Part shown: piece by piece, positions 42,566 through 51,649 of the stretch
Layout: every line of letters begins with the position of its first letter
Numbering within the stretch: position 1 is the stretch's first letter
Assembly (NCBI RefSeq): GCF_001693335.1
Contig: NZ_CP016503.1
Location: 1,364,001 to 1,428,000 of the forward strand
DNA length: 64,000 nt
Reading direction: 5' to 3'
Origin: Helicobacter enhydrae
GTDB lineage: Bacteria; Campylobacterota; Campylobacteria; Campylobacterales; Helicobacteraceae
Position numbers and translations under genes: made by a program
The notes under the pieces: model-generated
What the model was told of the DNA's origin: nothing
What the model saw: only the letters and a program-made list of their open reading frames with translations
Database searches by the model: none

Positions 42566-43663
42566 CTACCCCTTGAGGCTTTTCATATCGATGACAAATC
42601 TAAACTGCACATCGCTTTTTAGCACACGCTCATAAGCTTTGTCAATCTCTTGTATGCTGATGTTTTCTGTCATCGGATAAATCCCCTTTTGCACCGAATA
42701 ATCAAGCATTTCTTGCGTTTCTTTGATGCCCCCAATCAACGAGGAGGAGAGTTTGCGTCTGAAATTCCAAATAAATACATTTGTGTCCAAAGTCGCAGGA
42801 TTGTGGAATGATGGAAGTCCCACGATGATCATCTCACCTTTAGGTTTGAGCATTTTGATATAGTCTGAAATCTCGTAATTGGCAGCAACGGTGCTTAGGA
42901 TGACGCGGAAGTGTTTGGTGTATTTTTCTAGCTCTTGAGTGTCTTTCACATTGATGAAGTTTTTGGCTCCAAGTTTGTAGGCGAGTTCTCTTTTGTTTTC
43001 ACTTGTTGCAAACACGCTCACATTGGCACCAAAACTTGAGGCATATTGCACTGCCATATGCCCTAGTCCTCCAAGTCCGACGATAGCCACTTCATCTCCT
43101 TTGCCCACATTAGTTGCACGCAAGGGAGAATAGGTGGTGATCCCTGCACAGAGCAAAGGAGCGACTTTGGAGAGATCAGCAGTTTTGGGGATCAGAATCG
43201 CAAAATTTTCATTTACGACAATATTATTAGAATATCCACCTTGAGTGTAGTCATTGTCATTAAAAACATCATCAAATCCATAAGTCAAAATAACCTTTTC
43301 GCAATATTGTTCTTCATCTTCTTGACACGATTCGCAGGTTTGGCAAGAATTGACCATACAGCCCACTCCTACCCAATCGCCGACTTTGAACTTGGAGACT
43401 TTGCTCCCTACGGCAATGACTTCTCCTGCGATTTCATGTCCGGGGATGAGGGGGTATTGCTTGTCTCCCCACTCTCCACGCACGGTGTGGATATCACTAT
43501 GGCAAATCCCTGCATATAGAATCTCAATAAGGAGATCATACTCTCCGACGGCACGACGCTTGAACTCATAGGGTTGGAATGTGCCATCTTTGGAAAAAAC
43601 GGCATAGCCTTTGGAGCTGATTGGTTGTGATTCTTTGAATTCTGTGAGGTTTGTTTGTCTCAT
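42566..43663 (-). CDS. Zinc-dependent alcohol dehydrogenase, copy 2
   Basis: A 365-aa paralogue of copy 1 with the same zinc and cofactor motifs. Only the N-terminal about 85 residues (MRQTNLTEFKESQPISSKGY...) and residues near NENFAILIP differ; the rest is identical, and so is the DNA (42561-43182 and 43204-43385 against 41115-41940). AAGGAAATGAT precedes ATG 43663. The substrate-lining N-terminal region differs, so substrate range may differ; this is inference. Confidence 0.92.
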   Translation of the reverse strand: MRQTNLTEFKESQPISSKGYAVFSKDGTFQPYEFKRRAVGEYDLLIEILYAGICHSDIHTVRGEWGDKQYPLIPGHEIAGEVIAVGSKVSKFKVGDWVGVGCMVNSCQTCESCQEDEEQYCEKVILTYGFDDVFNDNDYTQGGYSNNIVVNENFAILIPKTADLSKVAPLLCAGITTYSPLRATNVGKGDEVAIVGLGGLGHMAVQYASSFGANVSVFATSENKRELAYKLGAKNFINVKDTQELEKYTKHFRVILSTVAANYEISDYIKMLKPKGEMIIVGLPSFHNPATLDTNVFIWNFRRKLSSSLIGGIKETQEMLDYSVQKGIYPMTENISIQEIDKAYERVLKSDVQFRFVIDMKSLKG

Positions 43664-43744
43664 ATCATTTCCTTGGTGTATAAAATTTCAAGAAATGATA
43701 ATGAGTGAGAGTGTATAGATGGCAACAACGCAGGGCGTAGGTGG

Positions 43745-44887
43745 CTATCTGCCAAACAATTTGATACGCCCACTATTGTTGGAGTTCATAATCCTGTAGT
43801 TTTGACAAGCTGTTTCAAAGCCGTTTTGGCACGCAAAGGCGAAGAGATCCATTGCTCTAAGGCGATCTTGCAAGACTCCGCGTCCATTGTCAAAAAGCAC
43901 TCCCAAGTTGTTGCACGCACTAAGAACGCCATTTTGGCAAGCTATATCAAAATATTTTGCTGCATTGAAATAATTGATAGGGGAACCCGCATCGCCAGTG
44001 GCATAGAGATAGCCCAAATTGGCACAGCCGATCATATCGCCTTGAGAACAAGCGATGTAGTTCATATCAATCGCTCCCAATTTGTCTTTGTCGATCCCAT
44101 AGACATTGTAGGTATTGCTCATTAGCCCTAGATTGTAGCACCCCAGCTCACTGCCAAGATTACAAGCCCTATAATAAGAGTTGAGTGCTTGTTGATAGTT
44201 TTTGGGAGTGCCGACACCATTGGCTTGCATCCAGCCCAAATTGGTGCAAGCGATTGTGTCTCCACCATCACACCCCAAGAGGTAATATTGGAGAGCTTTT
44301 GCTTTGTCGATTGGAACACCTGCATTGCCATCATCATAGAGGATGCCCAAATTGGTGCAAGCGACTGCGTCTCCACCGGCACAAGCTTGTTGGTAGAGAG
44401 TCATTGCTTTGTTTTGATTGTTGAGTGTTCCTTGTCCATACATATACATCAATCCTGCACCGAAGCACCCTGCAGGGTTGCCCTCCTCACAAGATTGGGA
44501 GAAAAGCTTGAGGGCTTGTTTCATTTTGCCTTTTTTGGCAAGATCGACGGCGGCATTGAGCGTTGGTTTAGCTTGGAAGCGATCGCGTGCAAAATTGTCA
44601 GCATAAGTTGGTGCAATGTCTCTTGTAAGTTTTGGAGGAGCAGGAGGGGCAGGTGGAGTGCTTTGGGCTTGTGCGTTGTTTGGTACTTTGTTTTGAGCGG
44701 CACTCTCTTGTGTCGTGTTTTCTGACTTTTGATTCTCTTCATTTTTGGGTTGTGGAGTTTGGGCATTGGCAACTTGAGTGGATTGCTCCTTGTTTTGCTC
44801 TTGAGGGGGTGTTTGATTGGGATCTCCCTCTGCAGAGCATAGCAAACTCGCTCCCAAAATCACTGCAAAAAAAATCTTTGGCAACAT
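43745..44887 (-). CDS. Secreted Sel1-like repeat, cysteine-rich protein (Hcp-like)
   Basis: A 380-aa protein with a signal peptide (MLPKIFFAVILGASLLCSAEG), a Pro/Gln/Asn-rich linker to about residue 95, then about seven Sel1-like repeats, each with a Cys pair seven to eight residues apart (CEEGNPAGC, CAGGDAVAC, CDGGDTIAC, CNLGSELGC), the disulfide pattern of Helicobacter cysteine-rich proteins. The family is secreted or periplasmic; H. pylori members are immunogenic and one binds penicillin. ATG 44887 is chosen with TAGGAG 6 nt upstream, since an earlier start would hide the signal peptide. Its 3' end is duplicated in the adh scar. Confidence 0.9.
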   Translation of the reverse strand: MLPKIFFAVILGASLLCSAEGDPNQTPPQEQNKEQSTQVANAQTPQPKNEENQKSENTTQESAAQNKVPNNAQAQSTPPAPPAPPKLTRDIAPTYADNFARDRFQAKPTLNAAVDLAKKGKMKQALKLFSQSCEEGNPAGCFGAGLMYMYGQGTLNNQNKAMTLYQQACAGGDAVACTNLGILYDDGNAGVPIDKAKALQYYLLGCDGGDTIACTNLGWMQANGVGTPKNYQQALNSYYRACNLGSELGCYNLGLMSNTYNVYGIDKDKLGAIDMNYIACSQGDMIGCANLGYLYATGDAGSPINYFNAAKYFDIACQNGVLSACNNLGVLFDNGRGVLQDRLRAMDLFAFACQNGFETACQNYRIMNSNNSGRIKLFGR

Positions 44888-44941
44888 ATTAACTCCTAAA
44901 CTTATGGATTTGATAGCCAAAAAGCAAAAGGCATTCCACTA

Positions 44942-46147
44942 TTAGTGCAAAGCCTCGTTGAGCTTGATTTCACGATTACTGCGGAAAGCAACCATTTTGC
45001 CACTTTGAGAATCTTGTCTGAAATGGATTCCATTCTTTTTGGAAAGCTCTCTGCCTTTGTAGAGTCCGTTTTGGTTGATTTCAAAATCAGGATTGATCGC
45101 TTGAATTTTCTCTGCTTCTTCTTGCGTGATTACAAAAATTGTCCCCACTAGAACCGCAATGCCTCCATCTACGATACACCCATCACCTAGGCTAATCCCT
45201 GTAGAGCTATTGACGCTCAACAGACAATTTTTGCCAATGCTGATTGGGTCACTATTGCCCCCACTAAGCACACCCAAAATACTTGCTCCACCACCGATAT
45301 CTGTGCCCTCGCCAACAACTACAGAGGAGGAGATACGCCCTTCATTCATACAAGCACCCATCGCACCAGAATTGAAATTCACATAACTTGCACCAGGCAT
45401 TTGTGTATAGCCCCCAGTGCCAAGATACGCACCAAAACGCGTTTTGGCTGTGTCAAGCAAACGGATATTGTCGTATTGAGGAATGACTTGCATCAAATAG
45501 CGTGGAAATTTATCAACGAAGTCAATATGAGGAAACTCCCCTCTCATTTTGAGCTCTATCTCTCGTTCTCTAAGATAGCTCAGTTCATAGGGCTTGTTGC
45601 CACTCCAAGCGACATTTTCAAGCAAACCAAAAATGCCATCTAAGACAAGACTTCTAAGAGGAGCTTTGCCCAAAGAGAGTGCAAGGAGCTTCATATATGC
45701 GGTTTCAACGCTTTGGCAAGGCACATCTTGATAGATGACACAGAATCTAAACTTGCTTTTGCCTCCTTTGACAAACAGCCCCTCTTGCCTTTGTGCTCTT
45801 TGAAGCTCTAGCAAGACTTGGATGTTTGGGTGTGTGGTCGGATCGCTTTGTGCGTGAGCCAAATAGGGTGAGAATAGATTGAGGGCTTCTGTGATGAACT
45901 CTTGATTGATTGCAAAGATGGATTCACTCTCGCTGTTGTGTAGAGGAATTGCTTTTTGACTTGCCTTGAGAAACACAGCAAAGCTTTTGAGGTTTTCGCC
46001 CCAATTGAGCACAGGGAAAGTGGCACAAAGCGTTTTGCCATTTGTTTTGCCAATGTCAATGCGTGCGATCCCAAAGCCGATAGGGGTGCGATAAGAAGGT
46101 GAGTTTTGGATTTCTTGGATGGTTTGATTGAAATTTTCGATACTCAT
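44942..46147 (-). CDS. dapD: Tetrahydrodipicolinate N-succinyltransferase
   Basis: A left-handed beta-helix acyltransferase of about 401 aa, the long form typical of Campylobacterota. It makes N-succinyl-2-amino-6-oxopimelate for lysine and mDAP. The hexapeptide region shows RFGAYLGTGGYTQMPGASYV, GEGTDIGGGASILGVLSGG and GKNCLLSVNSSTGISLGDGC. ATG 46147 is preferred, with TTGGAGAAAACA just upstream; a TTG four codons earlier is part of that site. It is followed by the SLR gene after 54 bp. dapC elsewhere in the window uses its product. Confidence 0.93.
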   Translation of the reverse strand: MSIENFNQTIQEIQNSPSYRTPIGFGIARIDIGKTNGKTLCATFPVLNWGENLKSFAVFLKASQKAIPLHNSESESIFAINQEFITEALNLFSPYLAHAQSDPTTHPNIQVLLELQRAQRQEGLFVKGGKSKFRFCVIYQDVPCQSVETAYMKLLALSLGKAPLRSLVLDGIFGLLENVAWSGNKPYELSYLREREIELKMRGEFPHIDFVDKFPRYLMQVIPQYDNIRLLDTAKTRFGAYLGTGGYTQMPGASYVNFNSGAMGACMNEGRISSSVVVGEGTDIGGGASILGVLSGGNSDPISIGKNCLLSVNSSTGISLGDGCIVDGGIAVLVGTIFVITQEEAEKIQAINPDFEINQNGLYKGRELSKKNGIHFRQDSQSGKMVAFRSNREIKLNEALH

Positions 46148-46159
46148 TGTTTTCTCCAA

Positions 46160-46409
46160 AGTTGAATTTTATGCACATTCTATCAAATTCTGATATGCCT
46201 TTTGTGTTTATCAAGATTTGAATGCCAAACTTTTGGTATTTTGATCTCTAGGTGGAAATCACACTAGATGTTCTCTGCTTGTATCTTGCGATCAGCACTA
46301 CACTATGCTCTTGTGTTTTGATCTGTTTTTGGCGAGACTTGTTTGGTGGATCCTCTAGAATCTCGCTTTTGCCAAAAGCAAGCTTACTTTGCCCCCCTTG
46401 AGTTTCCCC
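46160..46409. other. Intergenic region dapD / autotransporter 2
   Basis: About 250 bp between dapD (start) and the end of the second autotransporter, transcribed from the same strand. No gene or clear hairpin is visible. It contains GGATCCTCTAGA at about 46349, which looks like a cloning polylinker but is only 12 bp. Confidence 0.5.
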
Positions 46410-47849
46410 CTACATATCCCCTTGCACTTTCAAAGGAGCTTTGTTTGTTTCTATTTCTATCATTTTGTCTTTTTCTACTTGCTCTGCTCCTCTACCTTTC
46501 ACCACTTTCACCCCTCTCCCTTTCTCCCCAAACCCATATCTCACTCCTAGATTGATCTGATAGTCTGTCACTACTTTGCCTCCAAAACTTCTCTCAAAAT
46601 CAAAGTAGATTCTAGTGTTGTCTTTGACTTCAAGATTTGTCCCTACATTGATCACTCCTTTTGCAGAAGAAGTGAAAGGAGTAAGAACACTTTGAGTTCC
46701 TATACCTGTTCTAGAATTAATCTCTCCACCGATAAGATAATCATAAACAAAGTAAGTCCCTAGATAAAGCTTTGCTTGGAATCCTTTTTCTTTTGGAATA
46801 TCAAATGTATATCCAACATCAGAACCTATCCTATTGCTTAGAGTGATGATGTTTTCTTGAGTGCTATTGAGTGTATAGATCCCATTCTTTTGATTGAGGT
46901 TACCACGACTGAGGTATCCAAATGCCACTTCTGCTTGAGGAGTGATAAACCATTGCTGATCTCCTAGCAAGAAACGATAACCCACTTCCTCACTTAGAGT
47001 GAAAGCAGTGTTACTCATAGCACTTGCTGTCGCTCCTACTAGCTTCGCATCACTTGTGATATAGCTAAACTTGAGAATGCTATCACTATACAAACCATTG
47101 CTCCACCCATTGAGAGAAGAAGCACCATTTTGCACATAGGCATTATAGAGAGCAAACTCTATGGCATTGGAAGTCATAGAAGTGATCCCTCTATTAGTTC
47201 CATTGATTTCACTCACATTCTTTGCTTTTGTAGTAGAGTTGGCATAAGAGAGAGCAAACCCTATGTAGTTATTAGCTCCCTCAAAGCCTACAGCATAATC
47301 ATAACCTGCTTGAATGGTTGTATAGATTGTTTGAGATTGGATACCAAAGTTTAAGCTTTGAGAACCATTAAACACTCTAGCCCATACTCCTTGAGCATTT
47401 GTAGTATCTCTTAGCTCTCCCATTCTTTTGTTCAAAGAATTGAAATTAGCAAGATAAAGAGCATAAGTCGAACCCATCGTAGAGGCTGTGATGTCTTGAC
47501 TTGTTTGGGTGATGCCTGTAGAGCTTAGAGATTGAATGAAGTAGGTTTTGTGAGTATTGCTACCCACTTTGCCATCTTTATCTGTATTAACACCATTTGT
47601 AAGTGTGGTTCTGATAGTTTCAAAGCCTAAAAATTGTGTTGCACCTTTGAAAGTGATATTTGTGCCATCTTTGACTGTGGCGACTGCGATGTTGCTCACT
47701 TCCTCTGTGCCTTTGCCTTGTGTGTATTTGATAGATTTTAGATTTTCACCTTTTGCTGTAGCTATGATGTAATGCACTCCTGCTGTTCCTGATTCTACGA
47801 TAATGCGATCAGAATAGGCGTGAGTGCCACCTCTATTTGTTGAAGTTTG
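46410..47849 (-). pseudogene. Detached barrel segment of autotransporter 2 (out of frame)
   Basis: This frame continues the passenger from the C7 tract (GGTHAYSDRIIVESG...) through the transporter barrel. The segment 47002-47514 is about 98% identical to 1-513 of the window. It ends with the strand NLGVRYGF followed by an unusual charged tail of about 40 residues (GEKGRGVKVVKGRGAEQ...). It has no start of its own and needs one base fewer at the C7 tract to join the upstream part; the joined protein would be about 1031 aa. Confidence 0.82.
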
Positions 47850-49506
47850 CCCCCCCAAGTGTTGCGTCAGGTGCGTTGGGATCTGCGAAAACTTTGAAAA
47901 GCAAATTATTTGCTTGAAGTCCTGTAGCATCTGTCTTTCCTATGGTTAAAAGATTGAAGCCATTTGTTGCTTGACTTGTATCACTTCCAATATCAATGCT
48001 ATTGCTTCCACTGCCTCTAAGTGTGGTGATTACATTGTTTGTGCCTTGAAGTGTAAGGGTGCTTGAATGGAGAGAAAACTCATTAATACCACTACCTGTT
48101 GCCTCTACATTGCCTACGATTTTTACAACTCCTTGACTGCTATTGATGTAATTACTTCCACCATTGGCTTCTATTTTGGTTGTAACTGTTAAATTTTGAA
48201 TCAAAATCTTATTTGTTCCACCTCCTTTGATTGTGCCAACGGTGAGCGTGCCTCTAGCAATGTTGGCAGTGGTGGGGCTTGTAGCTGTGGTAGTTTCACT
48301 CAAATCTTTGGCTTCACTAGCATTGTTTAAAAATCCCTTGCCGATTAGATTATGTCCTTTTAGAGTGTTGCCTGCTGAATTTGCTACACCTGAATCAATG
48401 GTTTGAATAGTTAATGTGTTATTACTACCCTCAAGGCTGATAATATTGCGACGATAAGAGTCCTTATGAGCTGTTTCAAGTTTGTTAAGGTGGAGAGTGG
48501 CTTCTCCTTTGAATAAAATGAAATTTTGTGCTTTTGCTGTTGCATTAGGATGATAATTATCATAGTAAAAGTTTGGTTTTGCAACGATATTGATTAATTT
48601 GTCTTGTTCTCCAATCTGCCCCTTGTCTGCAAAAAGGATTTTGTTGCAAGCATTGCGAGATGCTCCAGATTGTGCCAAAATCTCTCCAAGAGTAGTGGTT
48701 ATGATTTTATTCTCATTACCCTTAAAAGTGAAATTGTTATTGACATTTGTATTGTAACCTGCAAAGGCTTCCAAACCTTGTATATAGCCATAACTCTTGA
48801 TATTGCCCTCTACATTTCCTCTACCTTCAAAGATAAAATTCACACCTCCTTCGGCTTTATAGTTTTCTAAACTTCCTTTGAAATTTGCCCCATTTTTGAA
48901 AGTAAAAGTCGTTTTAATTTGATTGAAAAGGAATTTTTGGTCAACTTTTCGTCCCATTACTTTGAGATTTCCTTCCATATCTTTACTAAAAACTGCTTCC
49001 ACCTTGTCGTTGATAGAATTCCCAGCCCTAATAGTGATATTGCCTTTGAAAGCAGTGTTTTGTGTTGTTCCATTGAAATTGAGATTCATCTTGCGTGCGA
49101 AAGTCCCTTGTCTAGCGTCCCCTTCAAAATTAACTTCGAGATTCTTTATTTGAAGTCCTGCTCCTGTGTTGGTGAGTTGAAAGATTGCTTGATTGCCACC
49201 TAAAGAGAGCGTGAGATTGTTCCCTGCTAGAGTCTCTCCTATATTTCCGCTTGTTTGAAGTTGAAAAGTTAGATTATCGATAGAAGTAGAGGTATTGTAT
49301 TTGAGCTCTTTGAAACCAGACTTATCTCCAAAAGTGATACCGGTGTATGGTGTATTCGCTGTGCCACCAGTGCCATAGCAGATAGGATTTTGGCTTGTGG
49401 AGGGACAATTGGCTGCACTAGTCACACTTACACTCAAAGCTAGAGCCAACGAAGTGGCGATGAGAGGCTTGAAAGAATGGGAGAGAGGGTTATTTGTTGG
49501 ATACAT
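47833..49506 (-). CDS. Autotransporter 2, N-terminal part, phase-variable OFF state
   Basis: 557 aa from ATG 49506. It has a signal peptide (FKPLIATSLALALSVSVTSA, shared with copy 1) and an Asn/Gly/Thr-rich passenger with repeats such as NNLTLSLGGN and NTLKGHNLIGKGFLNN. The frame ends in TAG just after a G7 run (minus strand; C7 at 47850-47856 on plus), where the homologous copy at the left edge stays open with G5. Without the barrel it cannot be exported to the surface, so the gene is OFF in this sequence. Confidence 0.85.
   Translation of the reverse strand: MYPTNNPLSHSFKPLIATSLALALSVSVTSAANCPSTSQNPICYGTGGTANTPYTGITFGDKSGFKELKYNTSTSIDNLTFQLQTSGNIGETLAGNNLTLSLGGNQAIFQLTNTGAGLQIKNLEVNFEGDARQGTFARKMNLNFNGTTQNTAFKGNITIRAGNSINDKVEAVFSKDMEGNLKVMGRKVDQKFLFNQIKTTFTFKNGANFKGSLENYKAEGGVNFIFEGRGNVEGNIKSYGYIQGLEAFAGYNTNVNNNFTFKGNENKIITTTLGEILAQSGASRNACNKILFADKGQIGEQDKLINIVAKPNFYYDNYHPNATAKAQNFILFKGEATLHLNKLETAHKDSYRRNIISLEGSNNTLTIQTIDSGVANSAGNTLKGHNLIGKGFLNNASEAKDLSETTTATSPTTANIARGTLTVGTIKGGGTNKILIQNLTVTTKIEANGGSNYINSSQGVVKIVGNVEATGSGINEFSLHSSTLTLQGTNNVITTLRGSGSNSIDIGSDTSQATNGFNLLTIGKTDATGLQANNLLFKVFADPNAPDATLGGANFNK
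47850..47856. repeat. C7/G7 tract, candidate phase-variation switch
   Basis: Seven C on the plus strand (ttG-C7-AAG). Six would keep the autotransporter in frame (ACA CTT GGG GGG CAA ACT). Poly-G/C tracts of this kind are the standard contingency switches in Helicobacter and Campylobacter. Confidence 0.8.
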
Positions 49507-49535
49507 CAGAAACTCCTTTTGGGTGATTTTGTTAG

Positions 49536-49541
49536 ATTATA
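49536..49541 (-). promoter_or_regulatory. -10 box of autotransporter 2
   Basis: TATAAT on the minus strand about 30 nt upstream of ATG 49506, in a block nearly identical to the promoter of autotransporter 1. Confidence 0.65.
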
Positions 49542-49758
49542 TAAAAAGTTAATGGATGGTAACAATAAAGTGCATAAAAAACAAAAAATTGTTTTTCAGA
49601 GCGTATGGATCTTTTGAATTTTGCAAGACAACGATAGATCATTGCGTCGTATTTCAGGGGGTTTGGTTGCAAAATGTGTCATTTGTTACCATTGAATATT
49701 TTGCTATTGATTTTGATTGTTAGAAATTTATTTTGTATAAAAGCTTAAGTTGTTGGAT

Positions 49759-49767
49759 GGGGGGGGG
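49759..49767 (+). repeat. G9 homopolymer upstream of mscS
   Basis: Nine G in ATGGATG-G9-TGCG context, the longest homopolymer G tract I noticed here. It lies 34-42 bp before the mscS -10 box. Confidence 0.7.
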
Positions 49768-49800
49768 TGCGTGGTTTGCCACCAATGCGATAGCATTTTG

Positions 49801-49806
49801 TATAAT
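49801..49806 (+). promoter_or_regulatory. -10 box of mscS
   Basis: TATAAT, 20 nt upstream of ATG 49826 with GGAGG between. A short leader would result. A second TATAAA at 49734 may serve a longer transcript. Confidence 0.5.
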
Positions 49807-49825
49807 TTTTATTTTGGAGGTTTTG

Positions 49826-51649
49826 ATGCGTTTTTTGGTGTTGTTGTTCCCTTTGTTTTTGATGTGTGCCGGACTTGAGGGTGTGATCGATGAAGTGGTG
49901 GAGCTCAATCTACAAAATTTCCACAACAAAAATCAAGCAGATTATACGCAGGAAAATATCAGAATCTCTAAGCAAAAACTTGCTCTAATGCGTGAGGTGA
50001 TCGCTCTAAGCACACAGAGAGAAGAGATCGCACCTTTTTCCAAAGATAGTGAGATCACAGTGCTTCAAAACGAGATTGAAGCAAACGAACAGATACAAAA
50101 TGCCTATCTTGTCGCACTCAATACTATCAGCCTCAACACATTACTCGCAGAAAAAAAGCTGATTGCAGGTATCATCAAATTGCAGAGCAAAAACCATCTT
50201 TTCACCACGCACACAGAGATCAAAAGCATTTTGCAGAATCATCTAGAGGAGATTCAAAATCTTGAAGTGATACCACTACAGGCGTTAAGTGCTGAGCAGA
50301 AGCAACAACTGCAACAGGCGTTGCAAACTTTCAAAATCACGATGAGTAGCTATGCAGAGATTCTGTCGTTTTTGCAATTTAATATCGCAGATTTGATCCC
50401 CCAAAGCATTTGGACCAAAATCAGTCTAGCTTGGGTGCTTCAGAATCTCGCGACTCTGTTCCCTCAAGGTTTGCAAGAGCCCATATTTAGCAAACTTGCC
50501 TTGAGCATTGGGGTGATATTGGTGTCGTTTTTTGCTCGTAAGGTTTTGTCTAGTTTGATCGTGCGTGGTATCGGCTATCTTGCACATTTGTTCAAAAGCA
50601 AAGATATTCAAGACAAGCTCAAAGAGCAGATTGCGATGCCTATTTTGTGGCTCGTATTGATTTTTGGGGTAGATGTTGCTACGGCGATTTTGTTTTATCC
50701 TCATTCCCCATTCAAAAAATTTGATATGTGGATCAATTGTGCTTATATTTTGACTTTTGGTTGGTTGAGTATTTTGCTATTTAGGGGGTATGGAATCGCG
50801 TTGCTAGGGAGTTTGGCACAGAAAAACAAAGACACTTTTAGGCGTGAAGTGATCAATCTTTTGCTCAAGATTATTTACTTTATGATCATTGTGATTGTGA
50901 TTTTGGTGCTACTGAAAAATTTTGGCTTCAATGTTTCAGCGATTATTGCTTCATTGGGGATTGGGGGGTTGGCTGTTGCATTGGCAATCAAAGATATGTT
51001 GGCAAACTTTTTTGCGTCTGTGGTGCTTTTGTTTGACAACTCTTTCAATCAAGGGGATTGGATCGTGTGTGGAAATATCGAAGGCACGGTGGTTGAAATG
51101 GGGCTTAGACGCACGACGATTCGCACCTTTGATAATGCTTTGCTTTTTGTGCCAAACTCTTTACTTGCCAATGAATGTGTGCGTAATTGGAATCGTCGCA
51201 AAGTCGGTAGGCGTATCAGAATGCAGATTGGATTGACTTATAGTTCCACCCCTGAGCAGATTTTGCAATGTGTTGAGGACATCAAAGCAATGCTCAACGC
51301 ACATCCCAAAATCGCCAAGGCTACAGATGAACATACACCACTAAGCCACTATGAAATGGATCTGAAAAAAAACATCGTGTCTTTGGATGATTTGCTAGGC
51401 TACAAAAACAATCTGTTTGTAGTGGTTGATGAGTTTGCAGGAAGTTCGATCAATATTTTGGTGTATTGTTTTTCTACGACTGTGGTTTGGGGGGAATGGC
51501 TTGCAGTGCGTCAAGAAGTGATGATTGAGATTATGAAAATTTTGCAAAAAAACAATCTAAGCTTTGCTTTCCCAAGCCAAAGTATCTATGTGGAGAGTTT
51601 GCCAGATACGATAGAGCGAGGGTTTGGGCTCAAGCAATCAAAAATCTAA
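49826..51649 (+). CDS. MscS-family mechanosensitive channel
   Basis: A large MscS-like protein of about 607 aa. It has a signal-like start (MRFLVLLFPLFLMCAGLEG), a helical periplasmic region (about 20-220), several membrane segments, and the MscS core: the pore helix ASLGIGGLAVALAIKDMLANFF, then LFDNSFNQGDWI and GTVVEMGLRRTTIRTFDN of the beta domain. It opens on membrane tension to release solutes. ATG 49826 is chosen for GGAGG 7-8 nt upstream and the signal-like start; a longer frame begins further upstream. Its 3' end overlaps the helicase gene convergently by 12 bp. Confidence 0.9.
   Translation: MRFLVLLFPLFLMCAGLEGVIDEVVELNLQNFHNKNQADYTQENIRISKQKLALMREVIALSTQREEIAPFSKDSEITVLQNEIEANEQIQNAYLVALNTISLNTLLAEKKLIAGIIKLQSKNHLFTTHTEIKSILQNHLEEIQNLEVIPLQALSAEQKQQLQQALQTFKITMSSYAEILSFLQFNIADLIPQSIWTKISLAWVLQNLATLFPQGLQEPIFSKLALSIGVILVSFFARKVLSSLIVRGIGYLAHLFKSKDIQDKLKEQIAMPILWLVLIFGVDVATAILFYPHSPFKKFDMWINCAYILTFGWLSILLFRGYGIALLGSLAQKNKDTFRREVINLLLKIIYFMIIVIVILVLLKNFGFNVSAIIASLGIGGLAVALAIKDMLANFFASVVLLFDNSFNQGDWIVCGNIEGTVVEMGLRRTTIRTFDNALLFVPNSLLANECVRNWNRRKVGRRIRMQIGLTYSSTPEQILQCVEDIKAMLNAHPKIAKATDEHTPLSHYEMDLKKNIVSLDDLLGYKNNLFVVVDEFAGSSINILVYCFSTTVVWGEWLAVRQEVMIEIMKILQKNNLSFAFPSQSIYVESLPDTIERGFGLKQSKI

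Larger units (their letters stand above)
49507..49825. other. Divergent intergenic region autotransporter 2 / mscS
   Basis: 319 bp holding the minus-strand autotransporter promoter (near 49536), a plus-strand G9 run (49759-49767) and a plus-strand TATAAT at 49801-49806 that fits mscS. The frame from an ATG at 49757 through the G9 run joins mscS in frame and has no stop. Nothing else recognisable. Confidence 0.55.

Noticed and set aside
46347-46360. GGATCCTCTAGA, like a plasmid polylinker
   Set aside because: Only the BamHI-XbaI 12-mer is shared; the flanking bases do not continue the polylinker, so chance is the simpler reading.
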